From Phragmites australis (taxonomy: Eukaryota; Streptophyta; Magnoliopsida; Poales; Poaceae): 64,000 nucleotides of DNA. A program made the translations under genes and the position numbers. Below, piece after piece: positions 26,001-35,926 of the stretch; the first letter of the stretch is position 1; each line of letters begins with the position of its first letter. The notes beneath the pieces are model-generated. The model did not search any database. It saw nothing but the letters and a program-made list of their open reading frames with translations, and was not told the origin of the DNA. Location of the stretch: the NCBI RefSeq assembly GCF_958298935.1, contig NC_084921.1, positions 40,767,001 to 40,831,000 on the forward strand, written 5' to 3'.

Positions 26001-26599
26001 GTTGAGGAGGGCATCCAGAGTGGGGGCGTTGAGAGTTGCTACTCGCTGATGCTAGTATGACTCTCTTGCACTTCTTTTCTTCTTGGTGGCACTTCACTAT
26101 GTGTTCCACCGTGATTGTCTTGCTCACTAGCTTGCTAAAGTCCTCAAACTCGAGAGCTGCAAACTTCTCTTGCATCTTTGTGTTAAGTCCATCAAAGAAT
26201 AGGATAGATTGCATCTTTTAGTGCAGATGTACCATAATTATGAGCTTTCCTTTTTGAAGAGGAGCTCAACAACAACATCATAGCATAAAGAGAGATCACC
26301 AAGACATCCTTGAAGATTTTCCATGCACATAGGTTAACTTAGTAATCAATAAACAAAATATAGTAAAAATTGTGGGAAACATAGAGCAAAAGCATGCGAT
26401 CACATTACAGAAATTAGGATTGACATATCATCTATAAATATCTAAAAACTGGATAAACAAAAATTACTCCACAAATAATAGATGAAAGAAGTGTTAGGAA
26501 TAACAACTTGTATTCCCTATAGACCCTGTGCCAGTATATATATACATGTACAAGTGACAATATGCAAAGAACCTCTTATAGTCTAGGGATATTATACAG

Positions 26600-26655
<56 letters not shown>

Positions 26656-29600
26656 TCATTCTAAGATACTCTAATGTGAACTACATGAAAAAATTGAAAA
26701 AAAAAGTCTATCAATTTTAATAGATTTTGATAATACCTTTATATTTGTACATAAATGTAATATACGCAAAAAAATATATGCAAATCACCTAAAAAGTATA
26801 CATACCACTTGAATGATCTTATATACTCACATGCTCCGTGTACATACCATTTATCACATAAGATACTTCCTATATTATAAGATACGTATATAGGAGTATA
26901 TACTCTCGGAAGTACCAAATATATATATCAAGAAGAAGAGTAGCAAATAGCGACTACCAAATTGGAGTCAACAATATCGCACCAAATAGGTGAGCACATA
27001 AAAATCTTGCATCAAGAAAGGACATACAAACTACTCAAAAACATGTGAAGAACTAAATAAATGCAGGGCAACTAGGAAACATGTCTGGGAAGGTAATATA
27101 TTAGCAAGTCAAGCTTACTCCAAGGAAAGAATGATCTTCCTACCAAACAACAAACTGAGCAAGATGAATTTACTCACATGTCCTGATCACGCTCATGCTC
27201 TAAAGCAAGCTTGGCAACAGACAGGAATGCATTGTCAACATTGTAGTCCTCTTTTGCTGAAGTTTCATAATAAGGAATATTGCCTTTGGAAGCACACCAC
27301 TCCATTGCTTTCTTCTCAGAAACCTGTGTGGAAAATAGTAATCAAGTAACAACATATCAAGAGACGAAAGATATAAATTACTGTATATTATGAAAAACTA
27401 ACCACTCTGCTTTTTCCACCATCTACATCAATCTTGTTCCCGAGTAAAATGAAGGGAAAAGTTTTAGGATCTGATGGACTAGCCTGAAAAGAAATTAAAT
27501 TAGCCATGTTAAGTAAAGCCGTACAACTAGAAAATTGATGAAAGGCCGTTATTGCATAAAAATAAAATGTCTGAAATTTTTTATGACAGCCAACAATTAG
27601 GTAACAAGTCCCAGCTCTAATTGAGCAGAATGAGTTTATAATACGGAATACAGTTCTAAATGGCAAAAACTACACTTGATGATTCTGCTTGCATTATTTT
27701 CTCTTGTACTGATGGATTCCTGGCTGGATACACACGACTCATAAAGAAAAGGCAAATACTGACCTCCACAATAATATAACCATCGACATGTATAATATGT
27801 AAAATACAGTCATTACCATCATAGTAACAAGTAGAGGCTAGGAACTCAATAGAGTATATCAACGCTTCTGTTACTATTTCAACGTTCATGCAATTGCTAG
27901 TTATACACTAATAAGGTGGAAGCCCGTTAATTACAACTATAAGAACCTCAGGTCAGTATATCAACGCTTCTGTTTACTCCATGCAAAAAAAAAACTTCTG
28001 TTTACTGTTTCGACATTCATGTATTTGCTAGTTATGCACAAAGGTAGAAGCCTGCTTGCCCCTCGGCGATGACAACGATACTGTTAATATGAAATGATCA
28101 TTGAGTTGGTCAGCTACTTTTTCCCCTGGCAACTTCACAAAATAAGACTGAAACATATCAGTTTGTTTTCTTCCATGATTTTATTTTGTGAATTACGTTC
28201 AAACTTCCTGATCAGGAAGTAACAACCTTGGTTACAAGCCATAGAAATAAACAATAGCACTGTTGTAGCTGGAAACTTATAACTGTCACATGTAGTTACT
28301 AGACGTAGTGGAATCTCTGCCCTAGAGCATGGAGAGCTAATGATTAGCATGTTCAAGAGAGAACTACCAAAGTAACAGTAATGAGCACAGCTTGATGTTT
28401 CTGCCTAAGCCCGTCCTCAAAGCCAAGTAAGTGATCACAAGACATTTGCAGGGTGTAACTATGTGATCTAGGGTAATCCTTTTTTAACCAAGTATATGAT
28501 CAAGGCCAATCTTTAATATGTTATGAAAATGAAGGTCAATTGTTACTTTCCACCAAAGAGATCAGCTTTTAAAATACCGAGTAAACTAAATGAAAATGCC
28601 ATACAGTTCATGGCATTGAACACCATAATGGCTAATCCACAATATTTGGTAGTGAGCACGAGTTCAAGCCATAAGTATACTCATATAGGATAGTTATCTG
28701 TTTGTAAAAAAATTCAATAAGAAATATTATTTTAGAAAGTTCAGAAACTTGTGCTAGTTTAAATAGATTACCATCGACTAGGAAATGCTCTATAGGCATA
28801 CAATTTTCAAACTTCATGAAGATTTTCTTCACTTTCCTTTGCATTATGTTTTGATCAAATTTAATGCAAAGTTGGTCTAATCTGTTCTCCTCAACTTGAA
28901 GTGATAATTCAGATATCCCCAGAATTTGTAAAACCATCACATATACTTATCCAGGGCCAAAGCATAAAAAAATTCTTGCTAGCGCTACTTGAAATTGCAT
29001 GTGTTCATACCATGTTAAATTGCAGTAAGCAATATTGACACACACAAAAACATGACAGTATCAAATGAATTAAACATACGCTACAAATTCTATGTTCATA
29101 ACTGCATATCTTTTGTTAGGAAACATGGCAAGGGTAAACTCAATATACTGTCAGACATCTACAACGAAAAATAAAAAACCTTACAAATATGTAAGCATGC
29201 TCAAGCTTCACAAAATTATTGGCAATGTCACATCAAGTTGCCAGCTAATAAATCATGTGAAAAAAGTGACCAGCCAATAAAATAATATAAGACAATAAAT
29301 GATGAAATGCACTGCAGTCAATACCTATAGCCATGACCAAACATCACAACAATTAGCAGGATAAGACATTCTTACTTGGTTGAGGAACTCATCGTGCCAT
29401 GTGTTGAGCGTATCAAATGACCTGTTATTATTGACATCATAGACGAGCACACAACAGTCCGCACCTCTGTAGAACGCAACACCGAGACTCTGGAATCTCT
29501 CCTGCCCCGCAGTGTCCCAGATCTAGAATCAAAGCAACACGTGATGACGACAACAACAGTCTCTTTCTTTTCAGCAAAAGGTCTCGCAACAACAAAGGGT

Positions 29601-30474
29601 GACAAAATTGCACTCACCTGCAATGTGACTAGCCTGTCTTCAATGAGAACCTCCTTTGTGACGAAATCCGCACCAATTGTAGCTTTGTACTGCTGGCTGA
29701 ACTTCTTGTGGACATATCTAACTGAAGTCAAGCATATCAAAGCACTCCAAGTACAAACATGCATCTAGTATTTAGTAGTAGACACATCAAGATACATCTC
29801 ACATTTGCATCGCCTTAAATTTAACCCGCCTACTGCAATAAGCATGGCGTACAAATGTACCAGAGATTCCTGGACGTGATACAAAAAATCCTGGGTAGCG
29901 GACAGCACAACAAATGGAATAAAATTATAGCAGCATGAAAATGCAGCTAAACAGATATCCACTGCGAGCTCACGGAATTCGGAATCCCAAGAGAATAGCG
30001 CATAGATTCGTTACTACAGCTCAGCGGGTCAAACTCACATGACAGATTTTCTACACGACCTGCAAATTTACCACCTATGGAGCATCACTGCGTCAATTTA
30101 TTCAAGGGAGCAAAGAGCAAATCCCACAGAACAGGGATCGACTCCGCGGGGATCAAACAAGAGCTCACTGCCAAACGCGACGCGTCCGGAGGGTCAAGCC
30201 AAGGATACTGGTTCATCAGCGACGTCTTCCCGACCCTGCACAGATCAAACCGCACCAAATCAAACCAACATGCCAAACCCAACACAGCGGTTACAACCAC
30301 CGCACCCAAATCGAGCGATTAAGCAGCTTAGAAACCGCAAAACAATCAGGGAAAAGTCCTCGAATCCACAGGCGCGCGGATCCGAGGGAGTAGGGGTGGG
30401 AGGGGGCAATGGTCTGACCCGCTGTCGCCGAGGACGATAACCTTGAGGAGGGTTCGCCTCCGCGACGTCGACAT
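20079..30474 (-). CDS. RABG3: Rab7-type small GTPase (RABG3 subfamily), 7 exons, 206 aa
   Basis: This is a late-endosome/vacuole Rab GTPase that directs membrane fusion at the tonoplast. Coding exons on the minus strand, all with GT/AG borders and compatible phases, are 30419-30474, 30209-30235 (27 nt), 29618-29717, 29376-29522, 27403-27483, 27178-27323 and 20079-20142. They total 621 nt. The GTP-binding motifs are all present: GDSGVGKT (P-loop, residues about 16-23), the effector loop [16 protein letters not shown] (switch II), NKID and ETSAKE. The protein ends in Cys-Ala-Cys, the doubly prenylated Rab C-terminus. The length equals that of plant Rab7. The start is the first ATG upstream of the conserved RRRTLLKV segment. 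The last intron is about 7.0 kb and full of transposons, but the final exon is intact and in phase. I infer a functional gene. Confidence 0.93.
21069..21386. mobile_element. Hairpin MITE (318 bp), nearly palindromic along its length
   Basis: The left arm starts GAGATAATTCCTTGCATGCC and the right arm ends ...CACAAAGAATTATCTCA. The arms also pair internally: CTATCATAACGGAGGTGATGG near 21176 pairs with its near reverse complement near 21255. A TGTAG direct repeat borders it (21064-21068 and 21387-21391), consistent with a short target duplication. It is nested inside the LTR remnant. It has no coding capacity, and the superfamily is uncertain (possibly Mutator-derived). Confidence 0.7.
21591..21800 (+). 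repeat. Imperfect tandem duplication of about 105 bp in the LTR remnant
   Basis: CGATCTGACCGTCATGTCTA at 21591 recurs as CGATCTGATCGCCAGGTCTA at 21696. Both are followed by CTCA(A/G)TACTGATTTCTTCT and a second pair of CTGACCG motifs. The palindromic motif array therefore grew by duplication. Confidence 0.7.
23580..23690. mobile_element. Short inverted-repeat element (111 bp) at the breakpoint of the gypsy fragment
   Basis: TGGGCAGTTTAGACATGTGTTA at the left is the near reverse complement of the right end ...TAACACACATCTAAACCGCCCA. The two arms are separated by about 65 bp. On the right it abuts the sudden end of recognisable gypsy polyprotein. On the left is unrelated LTR sequence. No target duplication was found. 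Confidence 0.55.
23691..26230 (-). pseudogene. Internal Ty3-gypsy gag-pol fragment (gag, knuckle, protease, RT, RNase H)
   Basis: On the minus strand, from right to left, the remnants are as follows. A gag C-terminal segment lies at 25975-26214. A CCHC knuckle ([14 protein letters not shown]) is near 25850. A protease-like segment at 25445-25681 has DFG where the family has D-S/T-G. Reverse transcriptase lies at about 24640-25140 with FIDD at the catalytic site, and its N-terminal part is broken by several stops. RNase H lies at 23750-24557. The order PR-RT-RH is gypsy type. Recognisable polyprotein stops at the 23580-23690 hairpin, so integrase is missing. The N-terminal gag is also absent and no matching LTR flanks it. 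It is a dead internal fragment inside the Rab7 intron. Confidence 0.85.
26604..26648 (+). repeat. (AT)n microsatellite
   Basis: A perfect AT dinucleotide tract of about 45 bp inside the Rab7 last intron. Confidence 0.95.
27855..28056 (+). repeat. Diverged tandem duplication in Rab7 intron 4
   Basis: ATCAACGCTTCTGTTACT...TTGCTAGTTATACAC...GTGGAAGCCCG (27859-27925) recurs at 27958-28056 with an A-rich insertion and several substitutions. It is intronic and non-coding. Confidence 0.7.
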
Positions 30475-30671
30475 GGCTGCTCGATCGCGATCGCCCTCTC
30501 GCTGCTTGTCGTCTCGTCGCGGGGCGCACGACGAGTTTGGGGGAGAGAAGATATCGGCAAGAGCAGGGAGCGTGGAGCCGAGGGGAGGTGGAGATGGTTT
30601 TGATGTCTATTTTTTAAGGAAAGAAGATGGATTTGGTCGATGTGACCTGGCCCTGGCCTTAAAATTAAGGC

Positions 30672-30806
30672 GGTGTTTAGTTCACTTATTTGTAACGATA
30701 TCCAATTACAGAGATAATAGATTATATTAGATTCTATTTACTTCAGCCCAACTGTAATCAGCCCAACGATAATAAATTAACGTGGTGTTTAGTTCACTTA
30801 TTTGTA
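30672..30806 (+). repeat. 23-bp direct repeat upstream of the Rab7 gene
   Basis: GGTGTTTAGTTCACTTATTTG followed by TA occurs at 30672-30694 and again at 30784-30806. The motif resembles the ends of small hAT or Harbinger-type MITEs. It lies about 200 bp upstream of the Rab7 start codon and so falls in the promoter. Confidence 0.6.
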
Positions 30807-32095
30807 TAGAAAGCAAATACCGCTCTCATCCCTAGCGCATTCGGATTGATGCCAGTCTTCGCTGCACGATATCTTTTATCTATCTTCCTACACCGGCTTC
30901 TTCCCATCTCCGCTGTCTCCTCACTTCGTCACCTCGAGCCCACCCCTTCGAGCTCTTCATATTTTTTTAAAGAAAAAACATAGATTTAATGTCAGAACCA
31001 AACAAAACGTTTACGTATGCATTAAAGGTTTTAAACCAAAAACCACCTAAATTTGAAGAGGTGACTGACGTGAGGCGAGATGAGGTGGCCGTGCCCTGTG
31101 CCCGTGCAGTTTTGGAGTTGGAGAGGGAAACATGACAGGGGGATTTTTAATATTTCAAAAAATATATTCAGCTTGCGTTAGGATTCAATTTTTTGATTTG
31201 GTAGTGTAACAATAGGTGTTCCAATGGACAATAAATTTAAAATAAAAATATCACATTTAACAGATTTAAAATTCAAAATATTATCAAAATAATCATAAAA
31301 ATTATAAAAAATATAGTAGTGCAGATGATACTATAATCTATCTCTTTAAAATATTATATAAAACTATGACTTGTACAATAAGAAATTTATCATTTTTTTC
31401 CCATTATACAAGTCATAGTTTGAGTTAATATTTTTTGAAGAGTTAGGTTATAGTATCTTCTATTTTATATGTATAGATTTTTTATTACTATTTAGATAGT
31501 GTTTTAAATTTTGAGAGCATTAAAATGATGTATTTGTATTTATTTTTAACATACCTATTTTTCAATTTTTTCAAAAAAACGTCTATTTTTATAATTTTTT
31601 ATTTTGAAATAAAAAAATAAAACGAACGGGGATGGCGCCTCGGCAGGCCCGCCCGGATTCAAAGAGGACACTCACGTGTGAGCTGAGGCCGCCCATGGCC
31701 TCATTGGCTGTTTGGATTAGCTGATGGAGGCTCGAGGAACATGTGAGATTCGCGTCCAAATGACCGAGTCTATCGGAACAGACTCCAATGGAACCGGCAA
31801 GCCTGCTGCACACGCGTGCCATGTCAGCGACTCACCGAGCTGGAGGTTCAGGTGTACGGCGGGCATGAGCAAATCCAGATGCAGCATCAAACGCGTCAAG
31901 ACCAAGACTTGCACAGAAGCCAGTCCAGCGAGTAGCGCCGGCTGCCCAGGCAATGATGAACTGAAACCTGAAACCTCCCCAGCACGAGCAGAAACAAATG
32001 ACACTAGGTGGAGAGACGCGCTATAACACACCTGCGGATTTTTTTTATAAATTTTAGCCTATTTAAATATAATATTTTATTAACAGTATGTGAAA
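30807..32095. other. Intergenic region between Rab7 and the Mutator-like element
   Basis: No supported gene. It contains an AT-rich inverted repeat (listed separately). A GC-richer part at 31620-32030 has open frames on both strands that I do not recognise. Confidence 0.4.
31230..31550. repeat. AT-rich foldback (inverted-repeat) element
   Basis: The core is 31327-31457: GATACTATAATC...ACTATGACTTGTACAAT pairs with TTATACAAGTCATAGT...GGTTATAGTATC around a short loop near 31390. Weaker pairing extends outward: ATAAATTTAAAATAAAAATA near 31230 pairs with AT-rich sequence near 31540. It is probably a MITE. Borders are approximate. Confidence 0.65.
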
Positions 32096-32124
32096 AAATA
32101 AATTTTTAGAAATCAGCTATTTGG

Positions 32125-32335
32125 TCACGTCAAAGGTATTAGCGTGATCCCCACCTATATCAGGCCAACATTTTTGACGTGACCAAGACGTCAACGCTGG
32201 CACGACACCACGACATCCAGCCGACGTGGCAGACTTGAGTCGCACCAAGAGTCTTGGTGTGATCGGATGTCATACCAGTAGTATTGGTGTGACCGGCTAT
32301 CACACCAACCCTTTGGCGTGACTGAGGTGTATACA
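32125..32335. repeat. Array of GTGTGAC / GTCACACC motifs at the left of the MULE
   Basis: The motifs include GGTCACGTCAAAGG, GCGTGATC, TGACGTGACCA, GGTGTGATCGG, GGTGTGACCGG, ATCACACCAA and GGCGTGAC within about 200 bp. Both orientations are mixed, like subterminal transposase-binding arrays. The same motif class recurs at 40091-40450. Confidence 0.6.
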
Positions 32336-32695
32336 GAGGGTCGCATCGGCTCTTCCCTTCCGCACGCTATTCTTCCTCCTTGTGTCTCCCCAGACTAAGT
32401 GCGTTGATGAGAGTCTCCTTGGCTAATTCTCAACCATTCGAGCTCGATTCCAAGCAGATTTCGCGGGTTAGTGTCCTAGTAAGATAGCTCGTACGTTCCC
32501 TCCATCCATTTTCAGATTTTTGCTTGCATTCTTAGGTGAATAGTAGGTAGGGTTTAGTATTTTGGTGATGATGATCTATGAAATTTGTACGCTTTAGGTT
32601 AGATTGAAAGTTAAATATCATGCTATGGATGTATAGTTATGCATTTGTATCATGTGGAAATTGTTGTATGTAATTATTTGAGTGTAGATAATTGA

Positions 32696-32981
32696 GGTCC
32701 TGTTCGTTTCCTGCTTCTGGTTCTGGTTCTGCTGCTCCCAAAAGCTAGAAGCCAGAAGTCAAAACAAATAGGGTTCTGGAGAAGTTAGAAGCCTACTTTT
32801 GAGGAAAATGAACTAAAGCTGAGAAGCTCGCTGAGAGATACTTTTCTGAGAAGCTATGTGCTGAGAAGTCAAAAATTTATTGTAGAAACCAATAGCCCAT
32901 TTCTAAAAGTAACTTTTCAGACAAGCCAAAAGCACAGCATTTCATAAAAGTCCAAAAGCAGAAGCCCAAACAAAGAGGGCC
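32696..32981. mobile_element. hAT-like MITE in the 5' region of the MULE
   Basis: The left end is GGTCCTGTTCGTTTCCTGCT and the right end, reverse-complemented, is GGCCCTCTTTGTTTGGGCTT. This is the G-G-x-C-C-T-x-T-T-x-G-T-T pattern of common grass hAT MITEs. The 286-bp interior is rich in AGAAGC/GCTTCT motifs. No convincing 8-bp duplication was found. Confidence 0.6.
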
Positions 32982-33159
32982 TGAGGCATATATGGTTAGG
33001 CTCTATGTATATGAGCAATGCATATTCTTCTATATATATATGAGTAATTTTGAATTGTTGTGATAAAATGATGAGAGTAAGGATTGAAATTGATTATATG
33101 TAGAATTTGCATGTGTTACATATTTTTGCATATGTGAAATATTTGGATGGTTTGTGTAG

Positions 33160-35868
33160 ATGGATTGGATTGTTCGTGTATTTTGTGGTGGTATGATTAA
33201 TACAAATATGGAGTTTGATAAGATGAGGGAGCATGTGTTGAAATTTGGGAACCCGCCTTGTTTCGATGAAATTGCTGCTCGTGTTAGGTCAATTATGAAT
33301 CTTAATATGGATGAAAGTGATATAACTGTACGTGAAAGGTTTGATACTAGCCGAGATGGTAGGTCTCACTATGTTGTCATAGAGTTGGTGTCAGAGGATG
33401 ATTGGAAGCTATATAAGGATTGTGTGGATGATTCTTAAGTTTGTTGCACGGAGGTTGTAGTTGACGTGGGTATTTATGGAAGCTCGATGCCACTGGTTCA
33501 AGAAGTGTGGGGGTGGACATAGCTAAGAAGTGGAGCCTGTTGAGCATTTGGCTCAGGAAATTACCACAGTTATCCCCAAGGTTGTCGGTGTCTCCGATCT
33601 CACCGATGTTATTGTATCGGAGGTACCTTGTGCCTCTGTTAAGGAGATAGCTACAGGTGGTTCTAATAAGTTTGATTCTGGTGTTGTATGTAATGACTTC
33701 AATGATGATTTTTTTTTAGGAAGAGGAGGGATAAGGAAATATTGAAGAAATTCTAATCCTCTCTTTGGACAGTGAGGACGAAGATGAAGGTGATAAGGTA
33801 GAAGAATTAGATCATGTGCCTGGTGTTGAGCAACGACATATTGGTCCTGAGATTGAAGGAGAAGCGAGCGAGGATGAAACAGGGGCTTGGTGGAATGGAA
33901 TTTACATGGAACAGGAGATGAGGACATTGAAGGTTGTACATGTGTATATGCCCGAGGTGCCAGGGTATGCGAATATTTCATTGACCAGGAGAGCTCTATA
34001 TGACAACAACTTAATGTCTACGGAGGTAGAGCGAAACAGTGGGAAGGAGTTGATTAAGAAGGGGATGATATTTGATAGTCTTGATAAAGTGAAGTTCTAG
34101 TTTAGAGACTATGTAGTGCGGCGCCACAAGCTGTACGACGTGGTTCATTCTTATGTGAGGAGAGGTACACTATCAAATGCTAGAAAAGGTTGTGGATGGG
34201 GTGTGTGGGTTCGTGTAATTCCAAGTGACGATCGAAGATGGACGGTCATAAATATGAAACAACCACACACTTGTGGGTCAACAAGGCCAGAACAAGTGCA
34301 CTTGCAGTGCACAACGAGGTATCTTGGTCAATGCATCGCCTCCATTGTTTGGGCAGATTCGGACACGATTGTGGCATCTCTAATTGAGTTTATAATTAGG
34401 TTTACCAATTACCGGGTATTGTATGGTAAGACATGGAGGGTGAAGCAATATTCAATGGCATTACTATGGGGAGATTGGAAAGAGACATACGCAAGGGTGC
34501 CTAGGATATTGGATGCAATTTCACATTTCAATCCTGGAACGAAGTGCTTCATTTCGACCGATGGCATGATGGGCAATGATAGTGGGGTAATGAAGCCCAT
34601 CATGCAGCGTGTGTTTTGGTGCTTCCCTCAATATGTGGAGGCTTTCAGGCATTGTTGGCCCATGATTAGCATCGATGCCATTTTCTTGATGGGGAAATAC
34701 AAGGGTGCCCTGATGATTGTTGTTGGCATCGATGCGGAGGATCAATTGGTCTCCCTAGAATTTGCGTTGACAGAAGGAGAGAGGAACAATATTTGATCTT
34801 GGTTCTTGTATCTGGTTCGCCGTCACGTAATTAGAGTGGGACGCCAAATTTGTATGATATAGGATCAGCACCATGTCTCCTTAATGCAGCTAGAGAACAA
34901 ATGGAAGGTTACCCACCACTTGTGCACTGGTGGTGCATGTGTGTCATTTTGCAGCTAACATTTGGAGAAGACAGAAAAGCAAGGAGGTAGTTAATAAACT
35001 GAAGATACTTTGCAAAGTTAGAAAAGAGAGACATTTCATCAAAAGGCTTGCAGAATTGGAGAAGATTGTGAACGAGCCCACGACAGAGTAGTTGCAAAGC
35101 GAAATGAATAATAGGTCCAAATGGGCGCTAGCGTATGATGAGGGTGGTTGTAGGTATGGAACAATGACCACAAATATCTCGGATGTATTCAATAATGTCC
35201 TGAAAGGCATCCGTGCAATGCATGTGTCTGCCATCACGGAGTTTGATCCAAGGAACTATGTTTACAGTGTTACATCAGCATTACAGACCATCGTAGGTGG
35301 TGAGAACTCTGGCGGCAAGATCTGTAGAGTAGACTTAACTATAGGGGAGTGCACGTGCGGGACCCCGCAATTGCTGCATGTCTCATGCTCTCATATTATC
35401 ACATCATGCCGGATGATAAGAGTGAACCATACATCCCCCGACTACTTGACCCCAGTGTATTCTAAGAGAATGTTTCTGAAGACGTTGGAGTCCACTTTCG
35501 AGCCTTTAATTGATCCTTTGCAATGGCCAGATTACAATGGTAATGATTATGTGCCTGATTATGGTCTACTGAAACAAAAACCAGGGAGGAGGAAGAGAAA
35601 ATGGCTCCGGAATGAGATGGATGATTCTAATAATGGTTATGGTGATGACATGTACGGGGCTAGCGACTTTGATGAGGATGCAATTAAAATATATTGCTCC
35701 ATATGCCATCGGTTTGGCCACAAGATAGAACAACACAAGAAGGGCCTGAGGAATCAGGCAATCCGTAAAAAAAAGGGGGAATTCTGGAAGGGGGAAGTAA
35801 ATCGTATTTTGGTAGAGGTGATCTATTCAATAATGTATTTTGTTCATTATATAAATCTTTTTATATGA
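33160..35868 (+). pseudogene. MULE transposase (mudrA-like) pseudogene with SWIM finger
   Basis: The N-terminal MuDR-type domain is at 33160-33438, followed by an acidic region at about 33765-33900. The DDE transposase region starts near 34116 and contains the MISIDAIFLMGKYKG motif with the first catalytic Asp (about 34660-34710). After 34795 the frame shifts repeatedly, but similarity continues through the second catalytic Asp (near 34862) to 35090. A SWIM zinc finger (CTCGTPQLLHVSCSH, near 35350) follows, and then a knuckle-like CSICHRFGH motif. In-frame stops occur near 34098 and 35088, with further frameshifts at about 34800-35050. It cannot encode active transposase. A splice donor near 35810 and an acceptor before 35927 suggest the transcript once ran on into the PMD exons. 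Confidence 0.85.
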
Positions 35869-35926
35869 TACCAATTATGTTCTTTCTGTTAAATGTCTAA
35901 CGACTGTTTGATGTTTCATATTGCAG

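Larger units (their letters stand above)
20143..27177 (-). other. Last intron of the Rab7 gene (7.0 kb), filled with transposon sequence
   Basis: The donor GTGAGT is at 27172-27177 and the acceptor (TTCTTCAG on the minus strand) is just beyond 20142. Between them lie a gypsy-type LTR remnant, a hairpin MITE, a short inverted-repeat element, an internal gypsy gag-pol fragment and an (AT)n tract. Unrelated sequence at both edges (20143-20524 and about 26650-27177) is probably the ancestral intron. Confidence 0.85.

Noticed and set aside
27131..27349. Plus-strand open frame over Rab7 exon 6
   Set aside because: Antisense shadow of the conserved Rab exon.
33553..33981. 142-codon open frame antisense to mudrA
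   Set aside because: It is the reverse of the acidic linker of the transposase; no independent domain.
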